A DNA stretch of 64,000 nt. It comes from Platanthera guangdongensis (lineage: Eukaryota; Streptophyta; Magnoliopsida; Asparagales; Orchidaceae). Where the stretch lies: the NCBI GenBank assembly GCA_039583875.1, contig CM077155.1, positions 7,986,043 through 8,050,042 on the forward strand, in the 5' to 3' direction. This document shows, one piece after another, positions 11,125 through 22,114 of the stretch (position 1 is the first letter of the stretch; every line of letters begins with the position of its first letter). Position numbers and translations under genes: made by a program. The notes beneath the pieces were generated by a model, which saw only the letters and a list, made by a program, of their open reading frames with translations, made no database searches and was not told where the DNA came from.

Positions 11125-13011
11125 TGTTGGGAACTATGTCCACATTAACCCAGATTTGATGAAGTCACCCTGGAACTAAGATGAATTAGGTTGTATTTGA
11201 TGCTTTGTTTGAGTTATGTGTTTGCAGGATGCCAATGGGAAGTGTAGACCAATGTCAGTCTACAATGGGTCATCAAACACAGGATCATACAGTGTAATCC
11301 CTCATTGTGTGTTCCAAAGTGTTGACTCATGTGTAGTCTCTCTATTGGGATACACTTCATATTCAAGCTATAGGACTGGGTAAGGACTTGGTGCTGATTC
11401 CCTTCTAGTAGAAGAAATTTTGCTGACAGAAATTTTTTTCTAAGTATTTCTCTCAAGTAGGTCCTTAACTACTCGAGTAGATTGCTTGAGAAATACTCGA
11501 GTAAAAAGTTTTGTATACTCGAGTAAGAAAATTATTTCTCCCGTGAAGTTAAGTAAAATACTCAAGTAGTTCATTGACATACTCGAGTAGCTTACTTAAC
11601 TACTCGAGTAGATCATTCTTCCTACTCGAGTTGCCCAGAATTCAGGTTCAGAATTTTTCTTAGTCATTTACTCGAGTAGGTACTTCATATACTCGAGTAA
11701 GTCTCGACACTGTGTCGAGTAACAATCTTCTCTGTGTCGAGTAGTTAAGACTTACTCGAGTAGGTACTTTATATACTCGAGTAGATTTTTTTTTCTCGAG
11801 TAGTTAAACCAAACTACTCGAGTAGCTGTTTTTCCCGTGTGCAGAATATTTCTAAGTGTTTGTCTTGAGTAGTTTTTCTAACCACTCGAGTAGTTCAATT
11901 CTGCCTACTCGAGTAGTATAACTTGTACTCGAGTAGCTCAACTCCTTCCCGTGAGAACTTTCTGTGTACTCGAGTAAATTTTCTAAGATACTCGAGTAGT
12001 TGATTATATGTACTCGAGTAGTTGTCCTCAACATACTCGAGTTGTCTTGATTTATATACTCGAGTAATTTCTCTCTGCTTACTCGAGTAGTCCTTGACCT
12101 ACTCGAGTAGTTTTATACATACTCGTGTATATGACTTCATTTTCCCTGAAATTTCTTCTAAGTCCAGATTTGACAGAATTTCAGATACCGCGATATGATT
12201 GGTCCACGTGTCCGTCATTAAAACCAATTATGACCGTTATTAGTACTCCTATAAAAGGTCTTGTCTAATAGACAAACCCTAATCAGAAAAAGCAGATCTT
12301 TCAAGAAAAAAAATTCTTCTGAGTTTTGCAGCCGTCGCTTTCCAAAAATAATCGTTATTTCCTCTCTCTCTCTTCACGGAACGAAAGTCGCCGCCGCCGC
12401 TGTACTTCTCCGGCAAGCGTTTCGATCTTCAGAGGAAATAGACTAAAGAAGCTCTCCAGATCGGGATTGTGTTTCATATACTCATCTTCTATTCGATCGT
12501 GGAAGAAAAGAGTTCAGATATACTGCTGCCGAGAATCTCTCTTCAATTTTTCTGATAAAGCTGAACGCCAAAAAGAAGATTCCAGTCCCTATTTCATTTT
12601 CAGATTTGAACCAGACAATATTACTGTTTGTATTTTTCAATACTTGAATTTCTTTTCTGTAGGAGAATTTTTCTCCGAGTGTAGGAGTTTTCCACTCTGA
12701 GTTTGTAGGAAGGTGTTTCTTCCGAGTTGTAGATCCAGTTAGATTGGATTGAGATTGTAGGAACTTTGTTCTGAGGGTAGGATTTATTTTCAATCTGAGA
12801 TAGTGGAGTAGCCGAGTCTAGTTTATTGCTAGATCGGTGAGGGAAAGTGGATGTACCCAAGATCGGGGTACCACTATAAATCTTGTCTCGTCTGTGATAT
12901 TTTAGTAGATAGATCTGTTCTGTGTTCTAAGATTTTTTATTCCGCAAAAGACGCACAACTCACCTATTCACCCCCCTCTAGGTGATTTAGGTTAACAACT
13001 ATTATCTTTCA
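11125..13011 (+). repeat. Copia A 3' LTR
   Basis: From TGTTGGGAAC to ATCTTTCA. It carries the same landmarks as the 5' copy: palindrome array at 11445-12130, TATA box at 12250, hairpin row at 12659-12799 and end motif at 12961-12984. It is followed by target duplication ACTTC at 13012-13016. Confidence 0.95.
11445..12130 (+). repeat. Palindrome array, 3' LTR copy
   Basis: Same array as 785-1470. Several palindromes are intact here but mutated in the other LTR, and the reverse (for example CTCAAGTAG at 11454), consistent with independent decay after insertion. Confidence 0.9.
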
Positions 13012-13016
13012 ACTTC

Positions 13017-14698
13017 TCCTTCAAGAAATATACCCAAGTGTATCTTGAGTAGTCATCAATCAGAACGAGCATGTATCTGCTCCCACCAAGGATAGCAGTG
13101 ACGGTTGGTCCCATCAAGTCACCATGGATACACTCCAATGGTCTCTTGCTCTTCGTTTGTGATTTATCAAATGGAAGGCGATGAGTCTTACCGTACTGAC
13201 ACCCCGCGCAAACGTGACCATCGCCAAAGGAAGATAGCTTAGGCAAGCCTCTCACAAGGCTCATGTTTTCCATAGCTCTCAACTTATCCATTCCTACATG
13301 CCCCAGCCTCTCGTGTCATATAGTAGCGTTATCATTAGCCCTCATCTGATCAACGTAAGAGTTTGTTACAAGAACAAACAAGTTCTTAATTCTCCCCCCA
13401 ACATGAGCAACATCAGCCTTTACCGCTAATACGTTGCGAAGGAACTTCACTTTTGTTGGCCAAAACAGAACGTGATAACCCGCGTCTACCGCATTGGTCA
13501 TAGAGAAGAGGTTCTTCTTCATGCCCATCACATGATACACACTCCTTAACATAAGTGGCCCCTTATCACTACCCAAGGACACGACCCCCTCCTTCTCTAC
13601 TGCATAAACAGTATTATCAGCAGTAATGATAGCTTAGTTACCTGAGTAAGCTTGCAGTGAGGAGAACTTCGACTTGTCTCTGGTGAGGTGATGACCATAC
13701 CCGGAGTCCACGATCCACTCATCGTTGAAGTCGACAACAGACAAAGCACTGACACAAGTGCCCATCATGAAAGCTCCGCTCCATCCAGCTTCCTCAGTAC
13801 TAGAGCAAGCTTCCTCCTTGCCTACAACATGCCCAGGTTGCAGTTTGACCTTGTAGTCATGCTTGAAATGTCCCCGCTGATGACACTTGTAGCACTTCAA
13901 GTTCTTCTTCCAATCCTTCTTAGGAGCAGCCCTCCTCTCTGGCTGATAAGAAGTTGAAGGCTCATTTTCAGCAGCAGTGTTTTTCTTCTTCCCTTCTCAT
14001 CTCTTCTTTTTCTTGCCTGTGAAGAGAGCTTCACTACCTCCTTCAGAGATAGTCACTCCTGTCATCTGTCTGGCCAAACTTTCCTGCGAAGCAAGCAGGT
14101 TCTCAAGCTCCAACAGAGATGGCTGAGTCGCCCAGCCTTGAACAGAAGTTACAAAGGCCACATAGTCCTTTCACAAGCCGGGAATTATATGCCTTTTTAA
14201 CTTGGCCTCAGAGATAGGCTCATTAGGATCAAGCGCGGATATCTCAGCACACAGGCTCTTCATCTTCAGAAAGAACTTAGATATGGTCAGGTCTCCTTGA
14301 GTTGTCCTGGCCAACTCATTCTCCAGGAACTGTAGCCTCGCCACATTATTCCTGTTGAACAACCTATCAATAGTTGTCTAAACATCAACAACCGACTCAC
14401 ATCCTATGATGTGATCAAACATCTCTGGTGAAACAGCCCTCTTGAGGGTAAACTCAGCCTTTGCGTTAGTTTTCCTCCAGACTCTCACCTGCTCAGTCGT
14501 CCCAAACGCAGCAGTAACTTCCTGTCTATTGTCACCAACGACGACCTCCCATAGCTCCTCGCCCAGAAGCAAACTCTTCATGCATGACTTCCACTTTTTA
14601 AAGTTAGTCGTGGTTAAGAGTTCAATACCTAGACCTCTTTCATAGTTCCCTTCCATTGCAACAATAACTTTGGTTAAGCCTTCATAAGCACAGAGCAC
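13017..14698 (-). pseudogene. gag-pol: Copia B gag, protease and integrase start
   Basis: The minus-strand 5' coding part of the old Copia element. Gag starts near 14698 and carries a UBN2-like region (LLLGEELWEVVVG). A zinc knuckle CYKCHQRGHFKHDY lies near 13855-13900, with its last Cys replaced by Tyr. The protease motif is EWIVDSGYGHHLT near 13700, where Gly-Tyr replaces the usual Gly-Cys. Then come the GAG-pre-integrase region (CAGCQYGKTHRLPF) and the integrase N-terminus with IHGDLMGP and LIDDYSRYTWVYFLKEK. Several stops (for example at 14378 and 13633) and frame breaks show decay. The frame is cut at 13017 by Copia A and resumes at 459 going down. The lineage within Copia was not determined. 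Confidence 0.9.
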
Positions 14699-14735
14699 AA
14701 CACAAGTTGATCACCGCTCAAGCAACTGAACTTGA

Positions 14736-14746
14736 CTTTGATACCA
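14736..14746 (-). other. Copia B primer binding site
   Basis: On the minus strand TGGTATCAAAG, an initiator-Met-type PBS, about 40 bp upstream of gag. It places the Copia B 5' LTR immediately to the right. Confidence 0.75.
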
Positions 14747-14747
14747 T

Positions 14748-15143
14748 ATTAAATTTTTTCTAAGTGGTCAACGAGATAGTCTAACGCCAAATTAATATCC
14801 TCAGAACTATCAAGATCACACATTGATTATGCGGAAACCAGGAAAGCAAGCTCAACAACCAAAAGCAACCACAGGGGCAAGCAGATCAAATATTTATTTC
14901 TTCTTTATAGAGCGAGGTATACATGGCGAGACATGATTTCGCCAGTGTATAGGAACATAAAAAATTACAAGTAAAACAATTCGAGCGGACAGAACTGGAG
15001 ACCGCCGAGACCGACCAATCCGCCAAAGTCGTCGAGGCCGCCCGAACTGTTGTTGATGCTAGAAGACGAATAGAACACAGAGTCCGCCGAAACCGTGAGG
15101 TCGCGCGGACACGCCATTATTCGCTGACTGCTAAAAGCTGCTG
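14748..15143 (-). repeat. Copia B 5' LTR, part 1 (PBS-proximal)
   Basis: Sequence between the PBS and the Tekay-1 insertion site. It contains GTCCGC/GCGGAC-type short motifs that recur in part 2. It ends in TGCTG at 15139-15143, the left target duplication of Tekay-1. The exact LTR edge beside the PBS is unclear. Confidence 0.65.
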
Positions 15144-15184
15144 TGTAACAGCCCGATTTTCTCAGCAGGCCAAAATTTGGGTGA

Positions 15185-15702
15185 CACGGCCTGGGACACG
15201 GGCGTGTCCCAGGGCGTGTCCTCCGTGTGTCGAGTGTCGAGAGGATCAGTTGACGTTTTTCGCTCGATGATGTGTCGAGAGAAGGCACACGGCCAAGGAC
15301 ACGGGCGTGTCCAAGGCCGTGTCGTGTGCTCGACGAATTTTGCTCGATGATCGTCGAGTGTCGAGATGTGGTCGTCGAGTGTCGAGTGATGGGTGCACAC
15401 AGCCTGTGACACGGGCGTGTCACAGGGCGTGTACCGTCAAGTCGACGAACTCAGCCCAACGAATTTTGCGCTGGGGCGCACATGGCTTGGGACACGGGCG
15501 TGTCCCCAGGCCATGAGAGTCTCGGGCGATTTTGGGATTATTTTCGCCGATGCACACGGCTACAGACACGGGCGTGTCTGAAGGCATGTTGGGTGACATG
15601 GCCCATGACACGGGCGTGTCCCATGGGCGTGTCACTGGTTTTGATAAGTTGGTTGACCACTGTTTGAGGCACACGACCTGGGACACGGGCGTGTCACAGG
15701 CC
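15185..15702 (+). repeat. U3 palindrome array, core GACACGGGCGTGTC
   Basis: Seven copies about 40-110 bp apart. Flanking bases often extend the dyad and change in step, for example CCTGTGACACGG / GCGTGTCACAGG and CCTGGGACACGG / GCGTGTCCCAGG. TCGTCGA and GTGTCGAG motifs fill the spacers. The matching 3' LTR array is at 22156-22672. Confidence 0.9.
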
Positions 15703-15994
15703 GTATCAGGCAAAAATCAAATTTTCTGGCATTTTTGTGGCCGTCCATTCCTTCAGCCTGGATCCAATGGCTGAATTGCCTCCCTATTTCCTTAAGGCCG
15801 TGAATGAAAAGAGAAATCTTATTTCTCTTATTTGGCTTCTCTTTCTTCATTACTAGTGAGAGAAAGGGAGAGGAAGAAGGAGGAGGAGGAAAGGGGGCTG
15901 ATTACCGGTGGTGCTGCGGTTTACCGACAAGAGATTCGAAGCCGGCGTTGCGGAGGAAAAGCTCTTGTGATTCGTTCACGCTAGCTTGGAGCTT

Positions 15995-16017
15995 ATGCAT
16001 CAAAGAGGGCTTCAAGG
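15995..16017 (+). other. Candidate gag start exon inside the LTR, with splice donor
   Basis: A short stretch ending AAGG, then GTAATG. The same position in the 3' LTR (22966-22988) is followed by GTAACG. The related solo LTR (43791-43814) has an intact 24-nt version encoding MAPKRSSR before GTAACG, and Gypsy F (60438-60461) encodes IAKKRSRR before GTAACA. Here both LTRs are one base shorter after ATG, which breaks the frame. The gag ORF opens at a splice acceptor at 17412/17413. The exon is inferred, not proven. Confidence 0.5.
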
Positions 16018-16260
16018 GTAATGACTTTTCTTCCTATCCATGTGAAGGCTTCCTTTTGGCATATATTTGTGATTCCCCCACCAAGAGGTGGCTGATTTTG
16101 GGAGTCTTTGGGTGGATGCATGAAATCCCCTTTGTTGGCATATAGATATGGAAATGGAGTACGGAATAGGCATGCTGTGTGAAGCCCATCTGGACAGGTT
16201 GGTCTGGATTGGTGATGTTGCATACGAACCGGAGAAGACTCCGTGATAAACGTATGGTAC

Positions 16261-17278
16261 ATTGGCGCGCAGGCCGGCCACAATAAAAGAAAACACACAA
16301 CAAACAACACGTCTAGCCTTCGAGGGCTAGCAGCAGTAGCAGCAACAGCAGCAGGGACATCAACCTTTATACGTCCCGCTCGGCTCTCCAGTACCTATAC
16401 AGGGACAATCCACCCAACAGTGGCAAACAAAAGCAACGGTCAGCGTTCAGCTGACCCAATTATAACGACCCTACCCCTTTTCTCGGGGCAGCGGTAAAAT
16501 TCCCTGCAGGCATATCATATCACAAGCATGATAATATATCTCATAAAAGGTGCTTTCACGCACACATGCCATCACAACCGTTCCCCACCCAGCCCAACGG
16601 TCCGTGCACTCAGGGCACATTTTTAGTGTTTTGGCAAATCACATGCCCACCACCCTATCAGGGTCATCACCCAACGACAACTTCCTTGAGCATTTACTCC
16701 ATGGTGTGCAGCCGGAGTTCTAGTATTGCTACACCGGGATGGCCCGTAGCCCCCCATTGTGTCATGACGTGCAGGCCTAAGACTCTTGCTATGCGCTCCA
16801 ACAGACCGCACCTTTTGGTCTCACGTCGGACGGACATAGCGCAGGTCGGATCCTCCACCCCCCGTTGCTCAAATCGCCTTGCCTTCTCCGAGTACAGCGT
16901 ACTCATGGCTTAATCAAAGGCACGAGTCAGTCTCACCAATCCTGTTCTTGGCACACAGCCTGGGTATTTCTCTACACCCATTTCCTTATCACAACAACGG
17001 GTCTTTCCTGGGCATCCTAGTACTTCCTGTTACTCTCTTCACAGGTGGACACCGCAAAATCACAAATGTCAGGGGTCTTTCCTGGCTACCATACCAGTAC
17101 TTCCTGTTACTCGCTTCACAGGTGGACACCCTACGACATCAAGCATCACAAAGGGCCTTTCCTGGTCACACCAGTACTTCTTGTGCCTCATTCACAGGTC
17201 GGACCCAAAAACATAACACGGATATTTTCCTGTGCTACCACTCCAGTACTTCCTGCTACTCCTTTTCGCAGGCATAAC
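16261..17278 (-). other. Inverted 1-kb segment of the LTR
   Basis: The reverse complement of 23245-24260 along its whole length, with the same ORF-like strings on opposite strands. The solo LTR at 43046-58109 has this block in the same orientation as the 3' LTR, so the 5' LTR copy is the derived one. The breakpoints are beside GATAAACG on the left and CATAAC on the right. Confidence 0.88.
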
Positions 17279-17412
17279 CACAAGTCTACGATTGAATTCC
17301 TGAATGTCCATGATAGGAATGCGAAGTTGTGTGCTTGCGGAACCTGCGTGTTCTTATTTTGTGTTGTTTGCTTGGGTACGACCGCTAATGTGTGTGTCTT
17401 GTCCCCCTTTAG
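17279..17412 (+). other. Leader remnant ending in a candidate splice acceptor
   Basis: Non-coding. It ends with a pyrimidine-rich tract (TGTCTTGTCCCCCTTTAG) that fits a plant 3' splice site. The downstream gag frame is closed by an in-frame TAG formed by the acceptor itself and is open immediately after it. Confidence 0.55.
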
Positions 17413-18535
17413 GTGATACGAAGTGGAGCTGGGCCGTCTGAACCCCAGCATTCTGATGAAAGTACGTCACCAGCTGCGGTGCCTACACCTCCACCGTCTG
17501 CGGAACATGTGCATTTAGTTGCGGAGGCTTTATTTACCATGATCCAAGGACAGCCACTGAGGTAGGAGCAATCGGCTGTAAGGCCAGAACAGGTGGCGGC
17601 AAGGCCTGAACCTGTAGTGGATGTGGCTCCTCGAGCGGCTGAGAAGCATCTAACGCGGTTTATGAGTTTCCATCCGCCTACGTTCTCGGGCGCGGGAACT
17701 CCGATGCAGGCTGAGGATTGGCTATCACGCGTCAAGCGAGTCATGACGGCGATTGGAACGGCGGAGCATCAGAAAGTCACGTTAACTACCTTCCTGTTTG
17801 AAGGAGAAGCTAGATTGTGGTGGGATGAGATGGAGTTGCATCACTTGGCGGGTTGTCCTTTAACCCAAGTATCGATGGAAGAATTCTCCCGACTCTTCCT
17901 AGCAAAGCACCTTCCTGCGGCTCAGCGGATAGCCATGGAAAATGAATTCCAAAGGCTGACTCAAGGTGATGGCAGTGTTGACGCAAACCTGCATGAATTT
18001 ACTCGCTTGGGGCGATATGCGGGTTCTATTTTTGCTGATGAGCAGAGGAAGACCAATCGGTTCTATGAAGCACTGAGGGACGAGCTGCGGTTCCTGGTTT
18101 CAAGTTCTGTGAACCAAGGTTTCCAAGCATTGGTTGACACTATAAGCGCGCTGGAAAAGGATATGAAAAGGGTGCAGGGGAAGAGAGCTTTGGCTGTGAC
18201 GCAACCGGAGTGGAAGGCACCCCGATCTGGGAAACCATTTTATAAGAAGAGATGGGGCAAGAAGTCCAAGACAAGTGGACAAGCTCCTTCATCAGTTGCA
18301 ACGGGAGCAACGTCGGGGGATACCTCAAAGCCGGATACTCGTATCTGCTATAATTGTGGCCGGGTGGGGCATATTGTGCGAGATTGACAGATGCCGCCAA
18401 AGAGTGAAAAGAAGGCGGGAGCATCTTATGCGGAAAAAGGAAAGGCGGTGGTGGATTCCTCTGCCTCGCAGGCGCAACCCCGGGTCTACAATCTTGGCCT
18501 GCAGGAGGCCATCAAGCAGAGTGACGTGGTCACAG
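17413..18535 (+). pseudogene. gag: Tekay-1 gag, nonsense-mutated
   Basis: Encodes the Gypsy capsid polyprotein. The frame is open from the acceptor at 17412 without an early ATG. A retrotransposon Gag domain spans about 17690-18090 (motifs FEGEARLWWDEM, then EFSRLFLAKHLP). A basic linker follows, then a zinc knuckle CYNCGRVGHIVRD whose last Cys codon is replaced by TGA at 18385-18387. An earlier TAG lies at 17563-17565. The frame then continues to SDVVTG, at the 92-bp intron-like segment. The first downstream ATG would omit the conserved N-terminus, which supports a spliced start. Confidence 0.85.
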
Positions 18536-18627
18536 GTATGTGTTTAGTTTTGCATATGCTATTGTTTGTATTCTTTGCTTAAGTACATATATGTTTGCGA
18601 TTTGTGTGTGTGACATGATTGTCACAG
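18536..18627 (+). other. 92-bp intron-like segment between gag and protease
   Basis: Begins GTATGT and ends GTCACAG. It is AT-rich (T-rich) compared with its neighbours and shifts the frame by two. Removing it joins gag frame 1 to pol frame 3 in phase, giving the [11 protein letters not shown] junction expected in chromovirus Gag-Pol. GTCACAG occurs both just before the donor (18529-18535) and at the acceptor (18621-18627). Confidence 0.7.
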
Positions 18628-21600
18628 GCTTTGTGATGATTCGGGACAAGCTGGCGCGAGCACTGTTTGATACGGGTGCGTCGCATTCTTTTCTGTCTAG
18701 CGAGTTTATAGCACGGTTTGGGATACCTAGTCGTGCAAAGACAGATAGCGTTAGAGTGGTGTTGCCGAATAGCTGTTGGATGCTTGCGGATCAAGCTTGC
18801 GATGTGGCGGTCCAGATAGGAAGTCGGGATTTCAATTTAACTGCATCTGTTTTGCCAATATCGGAATTCGACGTGATTTTTGGTATGGATTGGCTTGCGG
18901 AGCAGCATGCTATGATTGATTGCCAGTCCAAAGAGATCACGTTGGGCCAAAATACCGAACAGGAGACAAAGTTCGCGGGTATGCGAGGAGTGGGCGGGAC
19001 GTTGATGTCTGCACTCCAGGTAGTCAAGGCTGTTCGGAAGGGTGCGGAGTGTTACTTCGCACTGATTCAGGCTGTTGAGCCTAAGGCCAGTGTGTGCGAG
19101 ATTATGATTGTGACGGAATTTACAGATGTGTTTCCCACGGATCTCCCTGGGCTACCACCCCAGCGGGAGATTGACTTCACAATCGAGTTGGTGTCAGGTG
19201 CAAAACTTGTGGCCCGCTCGCCATATCGCGTCGCGCCAAAAGAGATGGCTGAATTGAAGGTCCAATTGCAAGAATTGCTGGAGCAAGGTTATATACGCCC
19301 AAGTATGTCACCTTGGAGCGCGCCTGTGCTTTTTGTAAAGAAAAAAGATGGTGGGTTGCGGTTGTGTATTGATTACCATGAACTGAATAAGCTGACCGAG
19401 AAGAATAAGTATCTGATACCCCGGATTGATGAGTTATTCGATCAGCTGGTGGGCTCGACCGTCTATTCGAAGTGGGACCTGAAGTCTGGTTATTACCAGT
19501 TGAGAATTCGGGAATGTGACATTCCCAAAACCGCATTTAGAACGCGTTATGGGAACTATGAGTTCACAGTCATGCCATTTGGACTGTGCAATGCGCCCTC
19601 GGTGTTTATGGATCTGATGCACCGTATTTTTCGAGAGTACCTAGATCTGTTTGTGATAGTTTTCATTGATGATATCCTGGTGTACTAGAAGTCGAAAGTT
19701 GAGCATGAGACTCACTTGCGGTTGGTGTTGAATACGTTGAGGCAAAATCAGCTCTATGCCAAGTTCTCGAAGTGCGAGTTTTGGCTATCGTTAGTGGTGT
19801 TCCTAGGCCATGTGGTGAGTGGAGCGGGCATTGCAGTGGATCCAGCGAAGATAAGGGTCATACAGGAGTGGCCAATGTTGTCTTCTGTGGCCGAGGTCTG
19901 GAGTTTCCTTGGACTTGCGGGCTACTATCGAAGATTTGTGGAAAACTTCTCGCGGATTGCTTTACCGCTAACCATGTTGACGCGAAAAGATTAGAAGTTT
20001 GTTTGGACGCCGGAGTGCACACGAGCTTTTGACGAGCTGAAGGTTCGGTTGACCACGGCGCCGGTGTTGTCTTCGTCAAGTGGGACCAATGGATTTGTTA
20101 TCTATAGTGATGCCTCAGGGAGCGGCTTAGGCTGCGTTCTTATGCAGAGTGGCAAGGTAATTGCTTATGGCTCACGCCAGCTGAAGGTGCACGAGCGAAA
20201 TTATCCCGTCCATGACTTGGAACTAGCGGCGGTGATTTTTGCACTAAAGTTGTGGCGGCACTACCTTTATGGCGTGAAGGTGGAGATCTATACAGATCAT
20301 AAGAGCCTAAAGTACCTATTGGAGCAGAAAGATTTGAACATGCGACAACGAAGGTGGTTAGAGTTCCTTGGGGACTACACGTTTGAGATTCACTACACTC
20401 CCGGGAAGGGGAATATTGTCGCAGATGCCTTGAGTCGGCGGGTTCCGGCTAGAGCAAATTGGTTACAAAAGCATGATGAACGTCTTATCCAGGAGCTAGA
20501 AGCGTTAAAGATATATTGTGTTGATAAGAATTCCATTACCACTGCATGTTTGAACTGGACCGAGGTGCAATGTGACCTTACGGACTGAGTTCGACGTGCA
20601 ATGGAGTTAGATGAAGATCTCTTACGCTATGTGAATGAAGGTCCAGAGGGCAAATTCTCCTGGAATGACGGTCTTTTGCGAAAAGAGGGTCGTTTGTGCG
20701 TCCCGAATGTGGGGAAATTGAGGGAAGAACTGATGTATGAAGCACATTATACAAAGTATTCCATTCACCCCGGGAGCACGAAGATGTTCAATGATATGAA
20801 GAAGCTTTTCTGGTGGCCAGGGATCAAGAAAGATGTTGCCCTTTATGTATCCAAATGCCAAACATGTGCGATGGTGAAGGCGGAATGCCAAAAACCGGGC
20901 GGTTATTTGAAGTCACTGTCGATCCCAGAGTGGAAATTTGATGATATTTCCATGGATTTTGTGCACGAGTTGACGAGATCGCAGCGAGGAAATGATTCCA
21001 TTTGGGTGATTGTTGACCGGCTAACGAAAGTGGCACATTTTCTCCCGAACAGGCGGGATGATTCAGTTGAAAGTTTGGCAAAGTTATATGTTGACCAGAT
21101 TGTGTGGCTTCACGGTGTTCCTCGGAGCATCGTAAGTGATCGAGATGGGCGATTCACATCAAATGAATGGAGGCTAGTTCACCGAATGTTGGGCACGAAG
21201 TTGACTTTCAGTACGGCCTTTCATCCCCAAACGGATGGCCAAACTGAACGTACCAACAGAACAATGGAGGACATGCTCCGAATGTGCGCCCTTGACTTCG
21301 GAAAGAGATGGGAAGATCATCTCTATATGGTAGAGTTTGCATATAATAACAGCTACCAGGCGAGCATTGGGATGGCACCATATGAAACACTATATGGAAG
21401 GAAGTGTCGTACTCCCTTGGCTTGGGTAGAAGCGGGCGAAGCTCGAGTTTTTAACCCAAATGAGATTGATGAAGCAAACTCAACCATACGGACAATTCGA
21501 GAGAGATTGCTTATTGCTCAAGATCGACAAGCTAAGTACTACAACGCCAAACACCGAAACGTGGAATTTTCGATTGGCGATTGGGTCTACTTGAAGATCA

Positions 21601-21992
21601 AGCCATTCAAAGGTGTCTCCAGGATTCGACGCTTGAAAAAGTTGAGTCCAAGATATTTGGGTCCTTTTGAAGTGGTTGAACGAGTTGGCGAAGCAGCGTA
21701 TCGGCTAGCTCTATCGGCAGACTTGGGTGGATTGCATGATGTATTTCACATCTCGGTGTTTCGGAAGGCCGTTAAAGATCCAGCTCAAGTGATCACGAAT
21801 GATCGTGTGCCGGTGGAGTATGGGCTAACAACGAGAGTTAGACCCATTCAGATCGAAGATCGAGCCGAGAAACAGTTGCGGAACAAGACGGTCGCCATGG
21901 TGAAAGTCCGGTGGGACAACTGCGACCGTGAAGAACTGACATAGGAGCGAGAGCAAACCATGCGAGAAGCGTGCCCCGAGCTGTTTTTGTAA
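18628..21992 (+). pseudogene. pol: Tekay-1 pol: protease, RT, RNase H, integrase, chromodomain
   Basis: One frame of about 1,120 codons. The aspartic protease carries [13 protein letters not shown] near 18660. RT has VFIDDILVY near 19665-19685. RNase H shows [10 protein letters not shown] and [13 protein letters not shown]. The integrase has an HHCC zinc-binding region around 20745-20870 and a core with D in MDFVHE, D in VSDRDGRF and E in QTERTNRTME. The C-terminal stretch (about 21830-21990) matches the chromodomain that targets such elements to heterochromatin. Stops at 19686 (TAG), 19992 (TAG), 20586 (TGA) and 21942 (TAG, inside the chromodomain) inactivate it. No frameshift is seen. The natural end is TAA at 21990. 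Confidence 0.93.
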
Positions 21993-22101
21993 TCTGTGAA
22001 GAGTATTGTGTTGTAACATAAAAATTTGAATGTTATAACAGTTTGGTTGCTGGTTACTTGTTGCCTTCCTGTGTCTGAATTTCGAGGAAGAAATTTCTTG
22101 T

Positions 22102-22114
22102 AGGAGGGGAGGAT
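22102..22114 (+). other. Polypurine tract of Tekay-1
   Basis: AGGAGGGGAGGAT directly precedes the 3' LTR start TGTAACAG. Confidence 0.85.

Larger units (their letters stand above)
465..13011 (+). mobile_element. Copia A: complete Sirevirus-like Copia retrotransposon
   Basis: A 12.5-kb element with two LTRs of about 1.89 kb, a PBS matching initiator-Met tRNA, gag, pol in Copia order (protease, integrase, RT, RNase H), an extra third ORF and a polypurine tract. The 5-bp duplication ACTTC lies at 460-464 and 13012-13016. The 5' LTR begins TATTGGG where the 3' LTR has TGTTGGG, so its first dinucleotide has mutated. Long LTRs, an extra 3' ORF, two zinc knuckles in Gag and the CACC...CCTCTAGGTG motif near the LTR end all fit the Sirevirus (SIRE/Maximus) lineage. 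The LTRs differ at a few percent of sites by eye, mostly transitions. Point stops in every ORF make it non-autonomous now. It is inserted in the Copia B integrase. Confidence 0.95.
15144..17278 (+). repeat. Tekay-1 5' LTR, rearranged
   Basis: 15144-16252 is collinear with 22115-23230 of the 3' LTR. Then comes an 8-bp filler (TATGGTAC) and a 1,018-bp block in inverted orientation. The terminal part found at 24261-24545 in the other LTR is missing, as is a recognisable PBS. Leader sequence follows directly. Confidence 0.85.

Noticed and set aside
16034..16310. Several minus-strand ORFs and the mirror set near 22873-23194 and 23230-23658
   Set aside because: They lie in LTR sequence and appear on opposite strands only because of the inversion.
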